A stretch of 64,000 bases of DNA from an uncultured Opitutia bacterium. Its GTDB lineage: Bacteria; Verrucomicrobiota; Verrucomicrobiia; Opitutales; Opitutaceae. Both the position numbers and the translations under genes were made by a program. The notes under the pieces are model-generated. The model was not told where the DNA came from. It saw only the letters and a program-made list of their open reading frames with translations, and made no database searches. Location: contig CAIMFY010000104.1 in NCBI GenBank assembly GCA_903840415.1, positions 85,475 through 149,474 of the forward strand. The letters are read 5' to 3'. This document shows positions 35,464-46,482 of the stretch, piece by piece. How positions within the stretch are numbered: position 1 is the first letter of the stretch; each line of letters begins with the position of its first letter.

Positions 35464-36761
35464 ATGATTTCACTGCCGATCCTCGCCCAGCACGACGCCC
35501 CGCTCGGGTTGGTGGCGCCCTTTGGATTGCTGCTGCTCCTCATCGCGACGATGCCGCTGGCGCCGGCCGCGGTGAACCATTGGTGGAAAAAAACTATCAC
35601 CTTGCTTCGCTCGCCCTCGCGGCGACGGTCGCGGCGTGGTATCTCGGGAAAGTCGCGGGCGGCGGTGGCGAACTCCTGCACACGCTCGGCGAGTATTGTT
35701 CCTTCATCGCGCTCGTCGGCTCGCTCTTTGTCGTCGCGGGTGGGATTCACCTAAGAGTAAAGGGTGAGGCGACGCCGCTTGCCAACATTGTCTTCCTCGC
35801 GATCGGGGCTGTCGTCGCGAATCTCATCGGCACGACGGGTGCGTCCATGGTGCTGATCCGGCCGTGGATTCGGATGAACAAAATCCGGATGAGCGCCTAT
35901 CATGTCGTTTTTTTCATCTTCATCGTCTCGAATGTCGGCGGCGCCCTCACGCCCATCGGCGATCCGCCGCTGTTCCTCGGTTATCTGCGCGGCGTGCCAT
36001 TTTTCTGGCTGCTCGATCACGTGGTCGAGCAATGGCTTTTCACGGTGGGCGCGCTACTCGCCGTGTTTTATGCGTTCGACCGCTGGAGCTACCGGCTCAT
36101 GCCGGGAAAGATCCGGAGCGAGGTCGAGACGCATCGGGAGAGCTGGCGGTTCGATGGCGGGGTCAATGTCCTCTTTCTCTTCGCGATCATCGGGGCGGTG
36201 TTTCTGCCGGAGAAATTTTTCCTGCGCGAGGCCGTGATGATTGCTGCCGCCGTGGGAAGCTGGTTCGCCACGGCGAAGGTGGTGCATGAGGAAAACCACT
36301 TCAGCTTTGGGCCCATCAAGGAGGTGGCGTGGCTGTTTCTCGGTATTTTCGTTACGATGATGCCGGCGCTCGACTACCTCGCGCTGCACGGCCGCGAGTT
36401 CGGCTTCACCCGGTCGCTGCAGTATTACTTCGCGAGCGGCGCGCTGTCGTCGGTGTTGGACAACGCGCCGACCTACGTGAACTTCCTCCAACTCGCGCAG
36501 GCGACGGCGGCGGCGCCGGGCGCGGCGCCGGTGAGTGTGGCGAGCGTGCTCGCCTCGCATCCGCTTTTCATCATTGGCGTGAGCCTCGGCTCGGTGTTCT
36601 TCGGCGCGATGACCTACATCGGCAACGGGCCGAATTTCATGGTGAAGGCGATCGCGCACGATGCCGGTGTGCATTGCCCGTCGTTTTTCGGCTACATTCT
36701 CAAGTTCAGCCTGCCCGTGCTCCTGCCGATTCTCGGGTTGAGCGGGTGGCTGTTTCTGTAG
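35464..36761 (+). CDS. NhaD/CitMHS-like sodium:proton antiporter, frameshifted at A7
   Basis: The first 41 codons (ATG 35464, MISLPILAQHDAPLGLVAPF...) read in one frame up to NHWWKK. The rest, from NYHLASLALAATVAAWYLG to the stop, reads in the -1 frame. The switch falls on a run of seven A (35587-35593). The combined product of about 432 residues has about eleven membrane helices and family motifs SNVGGALTPIGDPPLFLGYL and DNAPTYVNF. A frame that stays open through the junction would have to start inside the upstream terminator and encodes an Arg/Pro-rich, non-membrane N-terminus, so I reject it. The shift could be slippage, a real mutation or a sequencing error. Confidence 0.75.
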
Positions 36762-36782
36762 ACTATCGTCGCCGCCGTCCGG

Positions 36783-39700
36783 TTACGTCTTGGCTGGATG
36801 CAGTGCGCGGTGGACGGTGTGGGTGAGTTCCTCGGTTGTGAACGGTTTGGCCAGCAGTTCGATCTGACCGAGCTCTTCGAGTGTGGCCGGAGAGATTTTT
36901 GAAAAGTAGCCCGACATGATCACCACGGGTAGCGTGGGATGAAGCCGGCGGAGCGTGGCGACAAGTTCCGTGCCCTGCATGCCGGGCATCGTCTGGTCGG
37001 TGAGGAGCAGCGCGCAGGACTGCGGGTGCCCGGCGAGTTCGGAGAGGCAGAGCTCGGCCGAGGTAAAGAAGATGGCCTGGTAACCTTGGTTTTCGAGGAC
37101 GAGTTTCGTGCAGTTGCCGACAATCTCTTCGTCGTCGACGATGCAAACGAGTTCGCCTGTTCCACCCGGGGCGCGAGTCAGCACGCCATCGTCGGCGAGG
37201 TCCGCGGTGACGGCGGCCGGCAGATAGAGCGTGAAGGTCGTGCCCACCCCCGGTGTGCTGTCCACGGTGATGGAGCCGTGATGCGAGCGGATGATGCCGT
37301 GCACGACCGCGAGGCCAAGGCCGGTGCCTTCGCGAGTGTTTTTTGTCGTGAAAAAAGGATCGAAGATGCGGCGGCGCGTGGCTTCGTCCATGCCATGTCC
37401 GGTGTCGGTGACAGTGAGGCAGACATAGGCTCCGGGTGCCAGGCCGGCGAGCGGCGAGTCGGGTTCTGGGTCGATGGGCGCAGGGGTGACGGCGATGGTG
37501 AGCGTGCCACCGTGGTCTCGCATGGCGTGCGCGGCGTTGGAGCCGAGGTTGAGCAGGACTTGGTTGAGCTGGGTCGCATCGCCCAGCACGTGGCAGCCGT
37601 CGGGCACGGGGCGCAGTTCAATCGCGATGGTGGCGGGGAGAGTGGCGCGCAGGAAACGGCGCGCCTCGTCGAGGACAATCGTGAGATCGAGCGGGCTGTG
37701 TTCCATGCCGGTCGACTGCCGGCCAAAGGTGAGGATCTGCTCGACGAGTTCGCGGGCGCGGAGGCTGGCGTGGCGCGCTTCGGCGAGGGCGGCGCGCGCG
37801 GGGTTGTCCTCGGGCAGGCAGTCAGCGGCGAGTTCGTGGTAGCCGATGATGCCGGTGAGGAGATTGTTGAAATCGTGCGCGATGCCGCCGGCGAGTGTGC
37901 CGAGGGTTTCCATCTTCTGGGCTTGGAAAAGCTGGTGTTCGAGCCCGCGGCGGGTGCCCTCGCTTTCATGCTGGAGCGTGATGTCCTGCATCGCGCCGTG
38001 GAGACGGACGATCTGGCCGTGGTCCAGTTCGGCCTGACCGAGCACGCGCACCCAGAGCGACCGGCCACGGGCCGTGGTGAGCGGCAGTTCGAGATCAATG
38101 GGCGAGCCGTGCAGCCGCGCCTCTTCGAGGGCCGCGCGCAACAGGTCCTGCTCGGCCGGGGCGTAGAATGAGAGCGCGTGGTCCACGGTCGGCAGGAACG
38201 TGGCGTCGACTTCGTGGATGCGGCGCAGGCCGTCGGACCAAGTGAACTGTGAGGTCACGGGATCGAATTCCCAGCCGCCGATGAGGGCGAGGCGGCTGAC
38301 TTGATCGGAGAGTTCCTCGGCGCTCCGCAGCCGGTTCTCGAGGAGGCGGCGCGCTGTGACGTCGCTGTGGGTGCCGGCCATGCGCAGGGGCCGACCGTCG
38401 GGCGCGCGGCGAACGACCTTGCCGCGATCAAGGATCCATTTCCATTCGCCGTTTTTCGCACGCATCCGCAGTTCGTGTTGATAGGACGGCGTGCGTTGCT
38501 CGAAATGTGCTTGTTGGACGCGGTCGTTGGCGGCGAGATCGTCGGGGTGAACGAGGTGTTTCCAGCCTTCGAGGGTGTGGGCGATCTCACCGGGCTCGTA
38601 GCCGAGCATAAGTGCCCAGCGTGAATCGTGGAAAAGCACGCCGGTCTCGAGATTCCAATCCCACACGGCGTCATTCGAGCCTTCGATGGCGAGTTGGAGG
38701 CGCTGTTCGGCGAGCGCGAGGGCTTCGTCCATTTTTTTCTCGGCGGTGATGTCGCGGTTGAGGCCGACAAAGCGGACGGCCCGGCCCTCGGCGTCGCGCT
38801 GCAAATACGCATGTGCCTCGATGTGGCGCACCGTGCCGTCGGGTCGCACGATGCGAAACTCGGTGTCATAGGCCGGCTGCTCGCCAGCGAGCACTCGCTG
38901 CGAAAGATCGTGCAGTCCCGCGAAATCCTCGGAATGCACGCAAGTGCGCCAGAAGTCGCGGGAGCCGTCAAAGGTGTCGCGGTGGATTTCGTAAATCTCG
39001 AACATGCGATCGTCCCACGTGAGGCGGTTGGTCGCGACGTCGAGTTCCCACACGCCGAACCGCGAGGACCGCAGGGCGAGGCGGAGGCGTTCGTTCAGAG
39101 CCTCAGTGCGGCCGATTGCTTCGCGTTCGGCGGTGACATCGCGCTCGGTGCCGGTGAGGCGCAGGAGGCGGCCGGCGGGATCGCGTTGCACGATGGCACG
39201 GGACTGGAGGTAACGGAGTTCGCCGTCGTTGGCGCGGAAGATGCGGTAGTCGAGTTCGAAAGCGTTGTCCCCGGCAATGACAGCGTCTAACTGGGCGCGG
39301 GCGCGGGCGCGATCTTCGGGGTGGATGGATCCGATCCACTGTTCGACGGTGCCCGTGAATTGCTCGCGGGTGAGGCCTTGGATTTCGAGGGTGCGGTCGT
39401 CCCAGTTGCTCTGGTGGGCGGCGACGTCCCACTCCCACACTCCGAGGGCCGCGGAGCGGGTGGCGAGGCGGAGCCGGTCGTTGAGTTCGTGGAGGCGGGC
39501 GGTGACGACACGCTGCGCGGTGACGTCGGTCTGGATACCGATGAAGTTGATGAGCTGACCGGCGGCATCGCGCACAGGTTGGATTTCGAGCGTCTGCCAG
39601 AACGGCCGGCGGTCCTTGGTGTAGTTCAGCAGTTCGACGTGGCAGGCCTGGCCGCGGACGCGGGCCTCGTGAATGAGGGCGGTGGTGGCGAGATCGGTGT

Positions 39701-40841
39701 CGGGGCCTTGCAGGAATTCGCCGGGTTTCCGACCTTGAATTTCAGCGAGCGCGTAGCCGGTGAGGCGTTCGAACGCGGCGTTGACCCATTGCACACAGCC
39801 CGCGGCATCGGTAATCGTGACGCTGTTGGTGGTGTAGTGCGCGACGAGAGCGAGGCGGGCGTTGGCATCGGCGGCGGCGCGGAGATTGAGGTTGGCTTCG
39901 TGCAACTCGCGAGTGCGAATGCCGACGATCTCCTGAAGTTGGGCGGCCTGCTCCTGCAGGCGGGCAGTGAATAGCATGCGCGTCTGCTCAACCTGCTCGT
40001 GATCGTCGTGGAGGTGGAGGACGAGGCCGTTGGAGAATTGGGTGAGGGCGAGGGCGCTGAGAATCCAGCCGGCCGAAAAAATTACGAGTCCGTCCACCCG
40101 CTCAAGGAGCCCGTGATCCACGAGAAAGAGGCTCGTGAGGCCAAGGACGAGTGGCACGACGGCCACACCGAAAAATAGGCGGCGCGTCAGCATCCCAACG
40201 GGTTCAGACGAGAAGATCAGGCGGGCAATACGTTCGTTGGGGCGTGCGAATAGTAGGCCGACACCCAGCAGGACGAACGCGGCCGCCGCATGCGTGCCGA
40301 GACGCAGGGGTATCGCCGAAACCATGGTGGCCCGCAGGACGCACGCGACCAGCGCGGACAGCGCAAAGGCGATGAGCGCGTTGGTCAGCCAGAGAGACAC
40401 GCGGGTGCGGATGCGCGATGACTGCGACGGCAAAGGGATGAGTGCGAACGAGCACAGGAGCAGGGCCACGGCGGTGTCGGTGGTCATCCGGCTGGAGACT
40501 GCGCCCGGTACGGTGGCGGACCATAGTTGCGCCACGAATTCCACGATTCCGCGCTCGGCTTGAAAAATATTTTCCAACAAGGCCGCGCCGGCCAAGCCCG
40601 CGGCGGCGAAGGCGCAGGCGAGCGCCGCGCCGCGCCGGTGCGGTCGGAGTTGCAGCCATAACGAGCCGGCTGCGAGCAGCAGACCGAGGGCAACGTCTGG
40701 CCTCATCGGGGCGCGCTCGAAGCGAATCAACCGCAGCGGGTCGGTGCCGAGGGCGGTGCTGACGAGGCTGGTGACCGCGAGGGCAAGGACGGCAAGGGCC
40801 AATCGGTCCGCCGCGCGGCGTATTTTTTCTTCAAACGACAT
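36783..40841 (-). CDS. Hybrid sensor histidine kinase with five PAS domains
   Basis: I use the ATG at 40841 (1352 residues, [14 protein letters not shown]...). An N-terminal membrane region of about seven helices (15-275) is followed by a coiled coil and five PAS domains at about 330-444, 465-572, 595-701, 715-831 and 855-958. Then come a HisKA segment ([20 protein letters not shown], His about 989), a HATPase domain ([21 protein letters not shown], then [12 protein letters not shown]) and a C-terminal receiver (VDDEE, phospho-acceptor Asp about 1282 in [10 protein letters not shown]). The many PAS domains suggest integration of several cytosolic signals. It is convergent with the antiporter gene. 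Its output partner is not evident; the receiver protein at 27953-28507 is a candidate. Confidence 0.94.
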   Translation of the reverse strand: MSFEEKIRRAADRLALAVLALAVTSLVSTALGTDPLRLIRFERAPMRPDVALGLLLAAGSLWLQLRPHRRGAALACAFAAAGLAGAALLENIFQAERGIVEFVAQLWSATVPGAVSSRMTTDTAVALLLCSFALIPLPSQSSRIRTRVSLWLTNALIAFALSALVACVLRATMVSAIPLRLGTHAAAAFVLLGVGLLFARPNERIARLIFSSEPVGMLTRRLFFGVAVVPLVLGLTSLFLVDHGLLERVDGLVIFSAGWILSALALTQFSNGLVLHLHDDHEQVEQTRMLFTARLQEQAAQLQEIVGIRTRELHEANLNLRAAADANARLALVAHYTTNSVTITDAAGCVQWVNAAFERLTGYALAEIQGRKPGEFLQGPDTDLATTALIHEARVRGQACHVELLNYTKDRRPFWQTLEIQPVRDAAGQLINFIGIQTDVTAQRVVTARLHELNDRLRLATRSAALGVWEWDVAAHQSNWDDRTLEIQGLTREQFTGTVEQWIGSIHPEDRARARAQLDAVIAGDNAFELDYRIFRANDGELRYLQSRAIVQRDPAGRLLRLTGTERDVTAEREAIGRTEALNERLRLALRSSRFGVWELDVATNRLTWDDRMFEIYEIHRDTFDGSRDFWRTCVHSEDFAGLHDLSQRVLAGEQPAYDTEFRIVRPDGTVRHIEAHAYLQRDAEGRAVRFVGLNRDITAEKKMDEALALAEQRLQLAIEGSNDAVWDWNLETGVLFHDSRWALMLGYEPGEIAHTLEGWKHLVHPDDLAANDRVQQAHFEQRTPSYQHELRMRAKNGEWKWILDRGKVVRRAPDGRPLRMAGTHSDVTARRLLENRLRSAEELSDQVSRLALIGGWEFDPVTSQFTWSDGLRRIHEVDATFLPTVDHALSFYAPAEQDLLRAALEEARLHGSPIDLELPLTTARGRSLWVRVLGQAELDHGQIVRLHGAMQDITLQHESEGTRRGLEHQLFQAQKMETLGTLAGGIAHDFNNLLTGIIGYHELAADCLPEDNPARAALAEARHASLRARELVEQILTFGRQSTGMEHSPLDLTIVLDEARRFLRATLPATIAIELRPVPDGCHVLGDATQLNQVLLNLGSNAAHAMRDHGGTLTIAVTPAPIDPEPDSPLAGLAPGAYVCLTVTDTGHGMDEATRRRIFDPFFTTKNTREGTGLGLAVVHGIIRSHHGSITVDSTPGVGTTFTLYLPAAVTADLADDGVLTRAPGGTGELVCIVDDEEIVGNCTKLVLENQGYQAIFFTSAELCLSELAGHPQSCALLLTDQTMPGMQGTELVATLRRLHPTLPVVIMSGYFSKISPATLEELGQIELLAKPFTTEELTHTVHRALHPAKT

Positions 40842-41010
40842 GCAGTGGATCAGTGGCGCGATCGTGGGCCGGCCTCGGAGGAGGCGCAATGCGAATGAAC
40901 GCGTTACGACGGCCGGGAACCATCGGAGCGTGACCGGCGTAGATATATTTCAAGTTGTGGCACCGATGCACCGATGAAGTTCGGGTCGTTACTGTCGGTT
41001 TATCCCCATC

Positions 41011-41349
41011 ATGAAAACTCTAATTCCATGTCTTGCCGCTGGCTTGCTCTTGGTTACGCCGGCGTTTGCCCAATCAAAATCTGAACCGCCGGTGCCTGTG
41101 CGCACCGTGGCCCCCGACTATCCCTCTGAACTTCGTCGCGATGAGGTGTCTGGCGTCGTCATTGTGAAGTGCACCATCGATGTGCAGGGCAATGTCGTCG
41201 AACCGAGCGTCGAGAAATCCTCGAACAACGCTTTTGATGGGCCGGCGCTCGCGGCGCTGAAGAAATGGAAATTCAAGCCTGCGAAGCAGGATGGCGCGCC
41301 CGTCGCGATCAAGGTTTCGATTCCCATCAAGTTCGTCTTCGAGGGCTAA
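41011..41349 (+). CDS. Secreted TonB-C-domain protein
   Basis: This 112-residue protein has a signal peptide (about 1-21, ending AFAQ) and one TonB C-terminal-type domain (RTVAPDYPSELRRDEVSGVV, then ALAALKKWKFKPAKQDG). It lacks the Pro-rich spacer of true TonB, and its only hydrophobic segment looks cleavable. It may be a periplasmic partner of energised outer-membrane receptors or an unrelated use of the fold. It is followed 33 bases later by a chemoreceptor gene. Confidence 0.85.
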   Translation: MKTLIPCLAAGLLLVTPAFAQSKSEPPVPVRTVAPDYPSELRRDEVSGVVIVKCTIDVQGNVVEPSVEKSSNNAFDGPALAALKKWKFKPAKQDGAPVAIKVSIPIKFVFEG

Positions 41350-41382
41350 GCCCCGTCCCATTCCCCCTTTCCCAGCCCCACC

Positions 41383-43410
41383 ATGTCCATCGCTCAACTT
41401 ACCATCGGCAAAAAGATCGCGATTGGTTTTGGCTCCCTGTTTGCCCTGCTCCTCCTCGTGGCCGGCCTCGCCTATCTGGCGCTTGGCGGGGCGGGACGCG
41501 GCCTCGCGACATTTGTCGCCAGCGCGGATGAGACTTATGTGGCTGTCACGCTAGAATCCGATCTACAGAACCTGAAACTCCAGTTGACCGAGTTTCTGAC
41601 TAGCGGTTCGCAGCAAGGCATCGCCGACGTCGCCACTGCCTCGAAGCAAGTCGAGGCCGGCATCACCAGTCTGGCCAAGTTGAGTGCCGACCCGGAGCGC
41701 ACCGCGCAAATCGCAAAGGCTCATGAACTGCTCGACGGCTACAACGCCGCTTTCGCGGACCTTGTTGCGAATCACAGTGCCCGCGTCGCCATCGAAAACG
41801 ATGTGCTCGGCCCGCAGGCCAAAATCATGTCTGACGGCCTGCAGAAGATGCTGGTTCAGGCGCAGACGCAGGGCGACATGAACGCGGCTTTTCAGATCTC
41901 CAACGGCCTCAAGGCGTTTTTCGAATGCGTCAGCCTCGTCAACGGCTTTCTCCTGACCTCCGACCCGCAAAAAGCCACGGCTGCCGCTGCCGCCATCAAG
42001 GTGACCGTGACGCAGATCCAGCGCATGGAAAAAGATCAGCTGGAGATGGAAAAACTCGACGCCACGTTGAAGGACGACGCGAAGAAAACACTCCTCACTG
42101 CCCTCCAAGCATCTGCGACCACCTACAGCAAAGGGCTCCAGGACGTCGTCGCCGGCAAACAGGCCCGCGACAAGATTCTCGCGGAGCGCATCGACAAACT
42201 CGCGGCCGAATTCACGGCCATGCTCAGCCGCGTGAAGGGCTCCGTGCATGATTTTCAAATCACAATCGAGCAACGCACCCGGGCTGAACAACACCGCAAC
42301 GAACTCGTGGTCTTCTCGATCACGGGTATCGGCATCGCGCTAGGCATCGTGTTTGCCTGGTTCATCACCCGCAGCGTGACCACGCGCATCACCGCTGTGG
42401 CCGGCCATCTCTCCGACGAGTCGGACAAGGCTGCGATCTCCGCCGTGCACGTCGCCGAAGCCAGCCTGTCGATGGCCGGCGGCGCGACGCAACAAGCGGC
42501 TTCCCTTGAGGAAACGAGTGCCTCGCTGCACGAAATGGCGAGCATGACCGCGCGCAATTCCGAAAACGCGCAAAACGCGAAGACCCTCGCCAACGCGGCC
42601 CGCACCACCGCCGACGCCGGCGCCGCCGAGATGGAACAGATGAAATCCGCGATGGGTGCCATCAAAGGCTCGAGCGTCGAGATCGCCAAAATCATCAAAA
42701 CGATCGACGAGATCGCGTTTCAGACGAACATTCTCGCGCTCAATGCCGCGGTCGAAGCCGCCCGCGCCGGCGAGGCGGGTCTCGGGTTTGCCGTCGTCGC
42801 CGAGGAAGTCCGCAACCTCGCCCAGCGCTCCGCGCAAGCTGCGAAGGAAACCGCGGAAAAAATTTCAACCTCGGCGGAGAAGAGCGAACAAGGCGTCCGC
42901 ATCAGTGAAAAGATGGCGGACAATCTCTCGGCCATCGTCGAAAAAACCCGCCAACTCGATGTGCGGATCACCGAAATCGCCCAGTCTTCGCAGGAGCAGA
43001 GCGAGGGGATAAGTCAGATCAATTCCGCCGTCGCCAACATGGACAAGATCACGCAGAGCAACGCAGCCCTTGCGCAGCAGTCCGCCTCGGCCTCCGAGGA
43101 ACTCAAGGCCCAGGCGACCCAGGTGCGCCTCGCGGTCACGGACTTGCTTCGGATGGCGCGGGCTGATGTCACCGATTTGCCGCCCGCCGCCATCGTGTCA
43201 CCGGCGAATCCCAAGAGCTCCATCGCGACCCGCGCCGCGACCACGGGATCACACCAGAATGGCCGCGGTGCCGGAGCGCATCACGCCTCGGATGGCGTCG
43301 GCGCCAACGGTCACAACAATGGCAACGGTCGTCGCACGGGTTCGGGTCAAGTCGACACCATCAAGCACCACCGGGCGCAGTCGGATCTGACCTTCGAGGA
43401 TATGTCCTAA
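41383..43410 (+). CDS. Methyl-accepting chemotaxis protein
   Basis: This 675-residue chemoreceptor has one N-terminal membrane helix (about 14-36), a helical periplasmic sensor (about 40-300), a second membrane helix (about 307-328), and a long cytoplasmic coiled coil. The signalling tip is [22 protein letters not shown], followed by [24 protein letters not shown]. The last 80 residues are a disordered Gly/His/Asn-rich tail ending [10 protein letters not shown], which could tether adaptation enzymes. The sensor resembles a four-helix bundle; the ligand is unknown. It fits with the flagellar genes of region 1. Confidence 0.95.
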   Translation: MSIAQLTIGKKIAIGFGSLFALLLLVAGLAYLALGGAGRGLATFVASADETYVAVTLESDLQNLKLQLTEFLTSGSQQGIADVATASKQVEAGITSLAKLSADPERTAQIAKAHELLDGYNAAFADLVANHSARVAIENDVLGPQAKIMSDGLQKMLVQAQTQGDMNAAFQISNGLKAFFECVSLVNGFLLTSDPQKATAAAAAIKVTVTQIQRMEKDQLEMEKLDATLKDDAKKTLLTALQASATTYSKGLQDVVAGKQARDKILAERIDKLAAEFTAMLSRVKGSVHDFQITIEQRTRAEQHRNELVVFSITGIGIALGIVFAWFITRSVTTRITAVAGHLSDESDKAAISAVHVAEASLSMAGGATQQAASLEETSASLHEMASMTARNSENAQNAKTLANAARTTADAGAAEMEQMKSAMGAIKGSSVEIAKIIKTIDEIAFQTNILALNAAVEAARAGEAGLGFAVVAEEVRNLAQRSAQAAKETAEKISTSAEKSEQGVRISEKMADNLSAIVEKTRQLDVRITEIAQSSQEQSEGISQINSAVANMDKITQSNAALAQQSASASEELKAQATQVRLAVTDLLRMARADVTDLPPAAIVSPANPKSSIATRAATTGSHQNGRGAGAHHASDGVGANGHNNGNGRRTGSGQVDTIKHHRAQSDLTFEDMS

Positions 43411-43418
43411 GTCTCAGC

Positions 43419-43449
43419 GTTGCGCTGTCTCATCGGAGGTCAGCGCAAC
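43419..43449. terminator. Hairpin between convergent chemoreceptor and nuoN
   Basis: GTTGCGCTG (43419-43427) pairs perfectly with CAGCGCAAC (43441-43449) around a 13-base loop. It has no T run on either side. It lies between two convergent stops, so a shared terminator is the simplest reading. Confidence 0.5.
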
Positions 43450-43483
43450 TGCGTGCGATCCGGAAACGCCGGTGCGGGGCGGC

Positions 43484-44965
43484 TTACAACCGGCTGAGCA
43501 CGAGTGAAGGACAAACACCGAGCACGACAATCAACGCCGCGGCCACTAGGATTGTGAGTGCCGTCATCGGGGGAATCGCGATCCGTTGCACGGATTCGGC
43601 GGGCTTGACCACGAGCGCCTGTTTCAAAATGAGCAGATAGTAATAAAGCGCCACGGCACTCATCGCGATCGCCAGCACCGTGAGCCAGCCGGCCGGACCG
43701 GAGATTCCGCCGAGTTGCAGCGCCGCAGCGAAGACCGCGAACTTGCCGAAGAAACCAGCAAGCGGCGGAATGCCGGCGAGCGACAGGATGAAGATCGCAA
43801 GACAGCCCGCGAGGAGCGGCGACCGCCGGTAAAGCCCGACGAGATCGGTCAGACGCTGGCATCCGCCAGGATTGGCGCGATCGACGACGCCAACGATGCC
43901 AAAGGCGCCGACCGTCGCGAGTCCGTAGGTGGCGGCATAGAAGAAGACCGGCCAGACCATCCGGTGTTCACTGCCCGCACCGACCGCGATGACGCCGAGC
44001 AACAGCGCGCCGGCATGGGAAATAGCCGAGTAGGCGAGGAGGCGGCGGACGTTGGTCTGGGCGAGGGCGCCGAGATTACCGAGCAACATCGAGGCGCCCG
44101 AAATGATCGCGAGCACCGGCAACCAGCCGGGTTGGCCGGTGGCGGTGGCGGCGCTGCCCGAGGTGGCACCGAGGCCGTTCCAGAGCAGGCGGGTGAAGAG
44201 GACGAGGCCGGCGAGTTTGGAGGCTGAGGCGATCAGCGCGGCGGAGGCGGGCGGCGCGCCCTCGTAAACATCGGGCGCCCAGAGTTGGAACGGTGCGGCG
44301 GCGGCCTTGAAGCCAAACGCCACAAGGATCATCACGAGGCCGACGATCAGCAGCGGGGTGAGGTGCTGCACGGTGAGCTGGTGCGCGATCTCACCGAGCT
44401 CGATCGAACCGGTCACGCCGTAGATGAGGCTGAAGCCGAATAGGAGAAATGCGGCTGACACGCCGCCGAACAGGAAATATTTCAACGCGGCCTCGGACGA
44501 GGCCGGGCTCGTCTTGTCGAAGCCGGCGAGCACGTAGAGTGAAAGGCTGGCGAGTTCGAGCGCGAGGAAGGCGACGAGCAGTTGCTGCGCCGCCGCCATC
44601 AGCGTGAACCCAATCGTGGCGAACAAAATGATCGCGACGTATTCGGCGGGGTGCCGCAACACGCGGGCGCCGCGCACCATGCCGAGCGTGAGGAGCGCGA
44701 GGCCGAGGACGCCGAAGCGCGTGGCGACGGCGAGTTTGTCGAGCATGAGCACGCCGCCAAACACACTGCCGCGTGACCCCAGCCAAACGTGGGCCATCGC
44801 GGCGACGATCGCGAGGGTGCCGATCCAGAGGGACATCCCACGACGTTCCTCGAGCGTGTGTCGGCGTGCCACCGTCAGATCGAGACCGAGGGCGACGAGC
44901 GCGCCGAGCACGAGGGCGATCTCGGGATAGAGGGCCCGAAGCAGTTGCAGGTAGTCGGGGCTCAC
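43484..44965 (-). CDS. nuoN: NADH-quinone oxidoreductase subunit N
   Basis: NuoN is one of the antiporter-like proton-pumping subunits of complex I. The 493-residue protein has about fourteen membrane helices and ends the nuo operon. It starts with GTG overlapping the stop of the second nuoM. Landmarks are LVAFLALELASLSLYVLAGF and AFKLWAPDVYEG-type segment FQLWAPDVYEGAPP in the middle. The length is normal. Confidence 0.95.
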   Translation of the reverse strand: MSPDYLQLLRALYPEIALVLGALVALGLDLTVARRHTLEERRGMSLWIGTLAIVAAMAHVWLGSRGSVFGGVLMLDKLAVATRFGVLGLALLTLGMVRGARVLRHPAEYVAIILFATIGFTLMAAAQQLLVAFLALELASLSLYVLAGFDKTSPASSEAALKYFLFGGVSAAFLLFGFSLIYGVTGSIELGEIAHQLTVQHLTPLLIVGLVMILVAFGFKAAAAPFQLWAPDVYEGAPPASAALIASASKLAGLVLFTRLLWNGLGATSGSAATATGQPGWLPVLAIISGASMLLGNLGALAQTNVRRLLAYSAISHAGALLLGVIAVGAGSEHRMVWPVFFYAATYGLATVGAFGIVGVVDRANPGGCQRLTDLVGLYRRSPLLAGCLAIFILSLAGIPPLAGFFGKFAVFAAALQLGGISGPAGWLTVLAIAMSAVALYYYLLILKQALVVKPAESVQRIAIPPMTALTILVAAALIVVLGVCPSLVLSRL

Positions 44966-46482
44966 AGAGAGCCTCCCTTCAAGGCGGCGTGGAAGAGCGG
45001 CGACTGCAGTGCCGGCGTGATCCAGTCGAGGAGGATGTCAGGTTTCAAACCCACGTAGAGCGTCGCCGCGATGAGCAGCAGCGCACCCACGCGCTCCGGC
45101 CAGGTGATGGGCGGCAGCGGATGATCGTGATGATGCGAAGCGGGCTCGGCAGTGCCTTCGGTCGTGCCAAAGAACGAAACTTGCAACACTCGCAGCGTAA
45201 ACGCGGCGGCGATGAGCACGCCGACAGCAGCGACGAGCGCCCAAGTAGGCGAAGTTTTCCACGCACCGATCAAAATCGTGAGCTCGGCCGGGAAGCCGCT
45301 GAAACCGGGCATGCCCATCGAGGCGAGGCCGGCCAAAACAAAAGTCATCGCGGCAAACGGCATCAACCGGTGCAGCGGCATCGCGCGCAGGTCGGCGAGC
45401 TGGCGGGTGTGGGTGCGTTCGTAAACCATCCGGCCGACAACGGCAAAGAGGAGTCCCGCGATGACGCCGTGCGAAAACATCTGGAGCACCGCGCCGCTCA
45501 CGGCGGTGGTGTTGGCGGCGGCGAGACCAAGCAGCACGAAGCCCATGTGGCTCACGCTTGAGTAACCGATGACGAACTTGAAGTCTTGCTGCACGAGTGC
45601 GACCAGCCCCGCGTAAATGATGCCGATGATGGCGAGCCAGGCGATGAGCGGTTGCCAGAACATCAGGCCGACCGGAAAGAGCGGCATCGCCACACGGAGG
45701 CAGCCGTAGGCGCCAAGTTTCATGACGACGCCCGCGAGCAACATCGAGGCTGCGGTCGGCGCGGCCACGTGGCCGGTCGGCGCCCAGGTGTGAAACGGGA
45801 ACATGCCGGCGAGCACCGCGAAGCCGAGGAAGACGAGGGCGAACATCCCGAGTTGTTCGTGGCGCGAGAACTGCGTGGCGGCCTGCGCAATGTCACCGAG
45901 CCCGAAGCTCGGCGCGGCGCCGTGAGCGATCGCGGCGGCGTAGGCCCAGAGGAGGCCAGCGAGGACAAGTGCGCTGCCCGCGAACGAATAGAGCACGAGC
46001 TTCATCGCGCCGTATTCGCGGTTGGTGGAGCCCCAGTTCGCGATGAGGAAATACTTTGGGACGATAGCGATCTCGTAGAAGACAAAGAGCGTGAAGCCGT
46101 CGGCGCTCATGAACACGCCGTAGACGCCGCCGATGAGCGCGAGGAAAAGCGCGAAGAACTCGCCGGTGCGTTCCTCGATGTTCCACGAGAAGAGAATGCC
46201 CGCGACCGCCGCGATCCCAGTCAGCACGATGAGCGTGAGGCTGATGCCGTCAGCCGCGAGGTGGTAGCGGATGCCGAGCTGAGGAATCCACGGCACATCG
46301 ATCAAAGTCTGCAGTCCCTGGCTGGGGACGAACTGGCTCGCGGCGTAGAGCGTGACGCCGCAACTCGTGAGCGCGGTGAGCAGTGCGACCACGCGCGCCG
46401 TCGCCGCCGAACGCATACCCGCGGCCAGCGCCAGCAGCGCGCCGAGGAACGAAATGTAGATGGTGCAGGGCAGCGCGTTCAT
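44962..46482 (-). CDS. nuoM: NADH-quinone oxidoreductase subunit M, second copy
   Basis: This 506-residue antiporter-like subunit has the ATG at 46482 overlapping the previous gene's stop. The NuoM traits are YHLAADGISLTLIVLTGI (about 78-95), FVFYEIAIVPKYFLIANWG with the key Glu, and MFPFHTWAPTGHVAAPTAAS. It differs clearly from the preceding nuoM copy (for example APTGHVAAPTAAS against LPSAYAEAPVGGS), so the two are divergent paralogues, not a recent duplicate. It has a His-rich stretch (ASHHHDH) near residue 456. Confidence 0.93.
   Translation of the reverse strand: MNALPCTIYISFLGALLALAAGMRSAATARVVALLTALTSCGVTLYAASQFVPSQGLQTLIDVPWIPQLGIRYHLAADGISLTLIVLTGIAAVAGILFSWNIEERTGEFFALFLALIGGVYGVFMSADGFTLFVFYEIAIVPKYFLIANWGSTNREYGAMKLVLYSFAGSALVLAGLLWAYAAAIAHGAAPSFGLGDIAQAATQFSRHEQLGMFALVFLGFAVLAGMFPFHTWAPTGHVAAPTAASMLLAGVVMKLGAYGCLRVAMPLFPVGLMFWQPLIAWLAIIGIIYAGLVALVQQDFKFVIGYSSVSHMGFVLLGLAAANTTAVSGAVLQMFSHGVIAGLLFAVVGRMVYERTHTRQLADLRAMPLHRLMPFAAMTFVLAGLASMGMPGFSGFPAELTILIGAWKTSPTWALVAAVGVLIAAAFTLRVLQVSFFGTTEGTAEPASHHHDHPLPPITWPERVGALLLIAATLYVGLKPDILLDWITPALQSPLFHAALKGGSL

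Noticed and set aside
35373..35590. Upstream in-frame extension of the antiporter as its true N-terminus
   Set aside because: It begins inside the PII terminator stem and is Arg/Pro-rich, whereas the other frame gives a proper membrane N-terminus that joins at the A7 run.
39660..39810. First PAS domain of the hybrid kinase as a LOV photoreceptor
   Set aside because: The segment resembles LOV (FLQGPDTD) but the flavin-binding cysteine of GRNCRFLQG is absent, so blue-light sensing is not supported.
40957..40974. Tandem CACCGATG repeat before the TonB-C gene as an operator
   Set aside because: Two short copies could arise by chance and no dyad symmetry or promoter element accompanies them.
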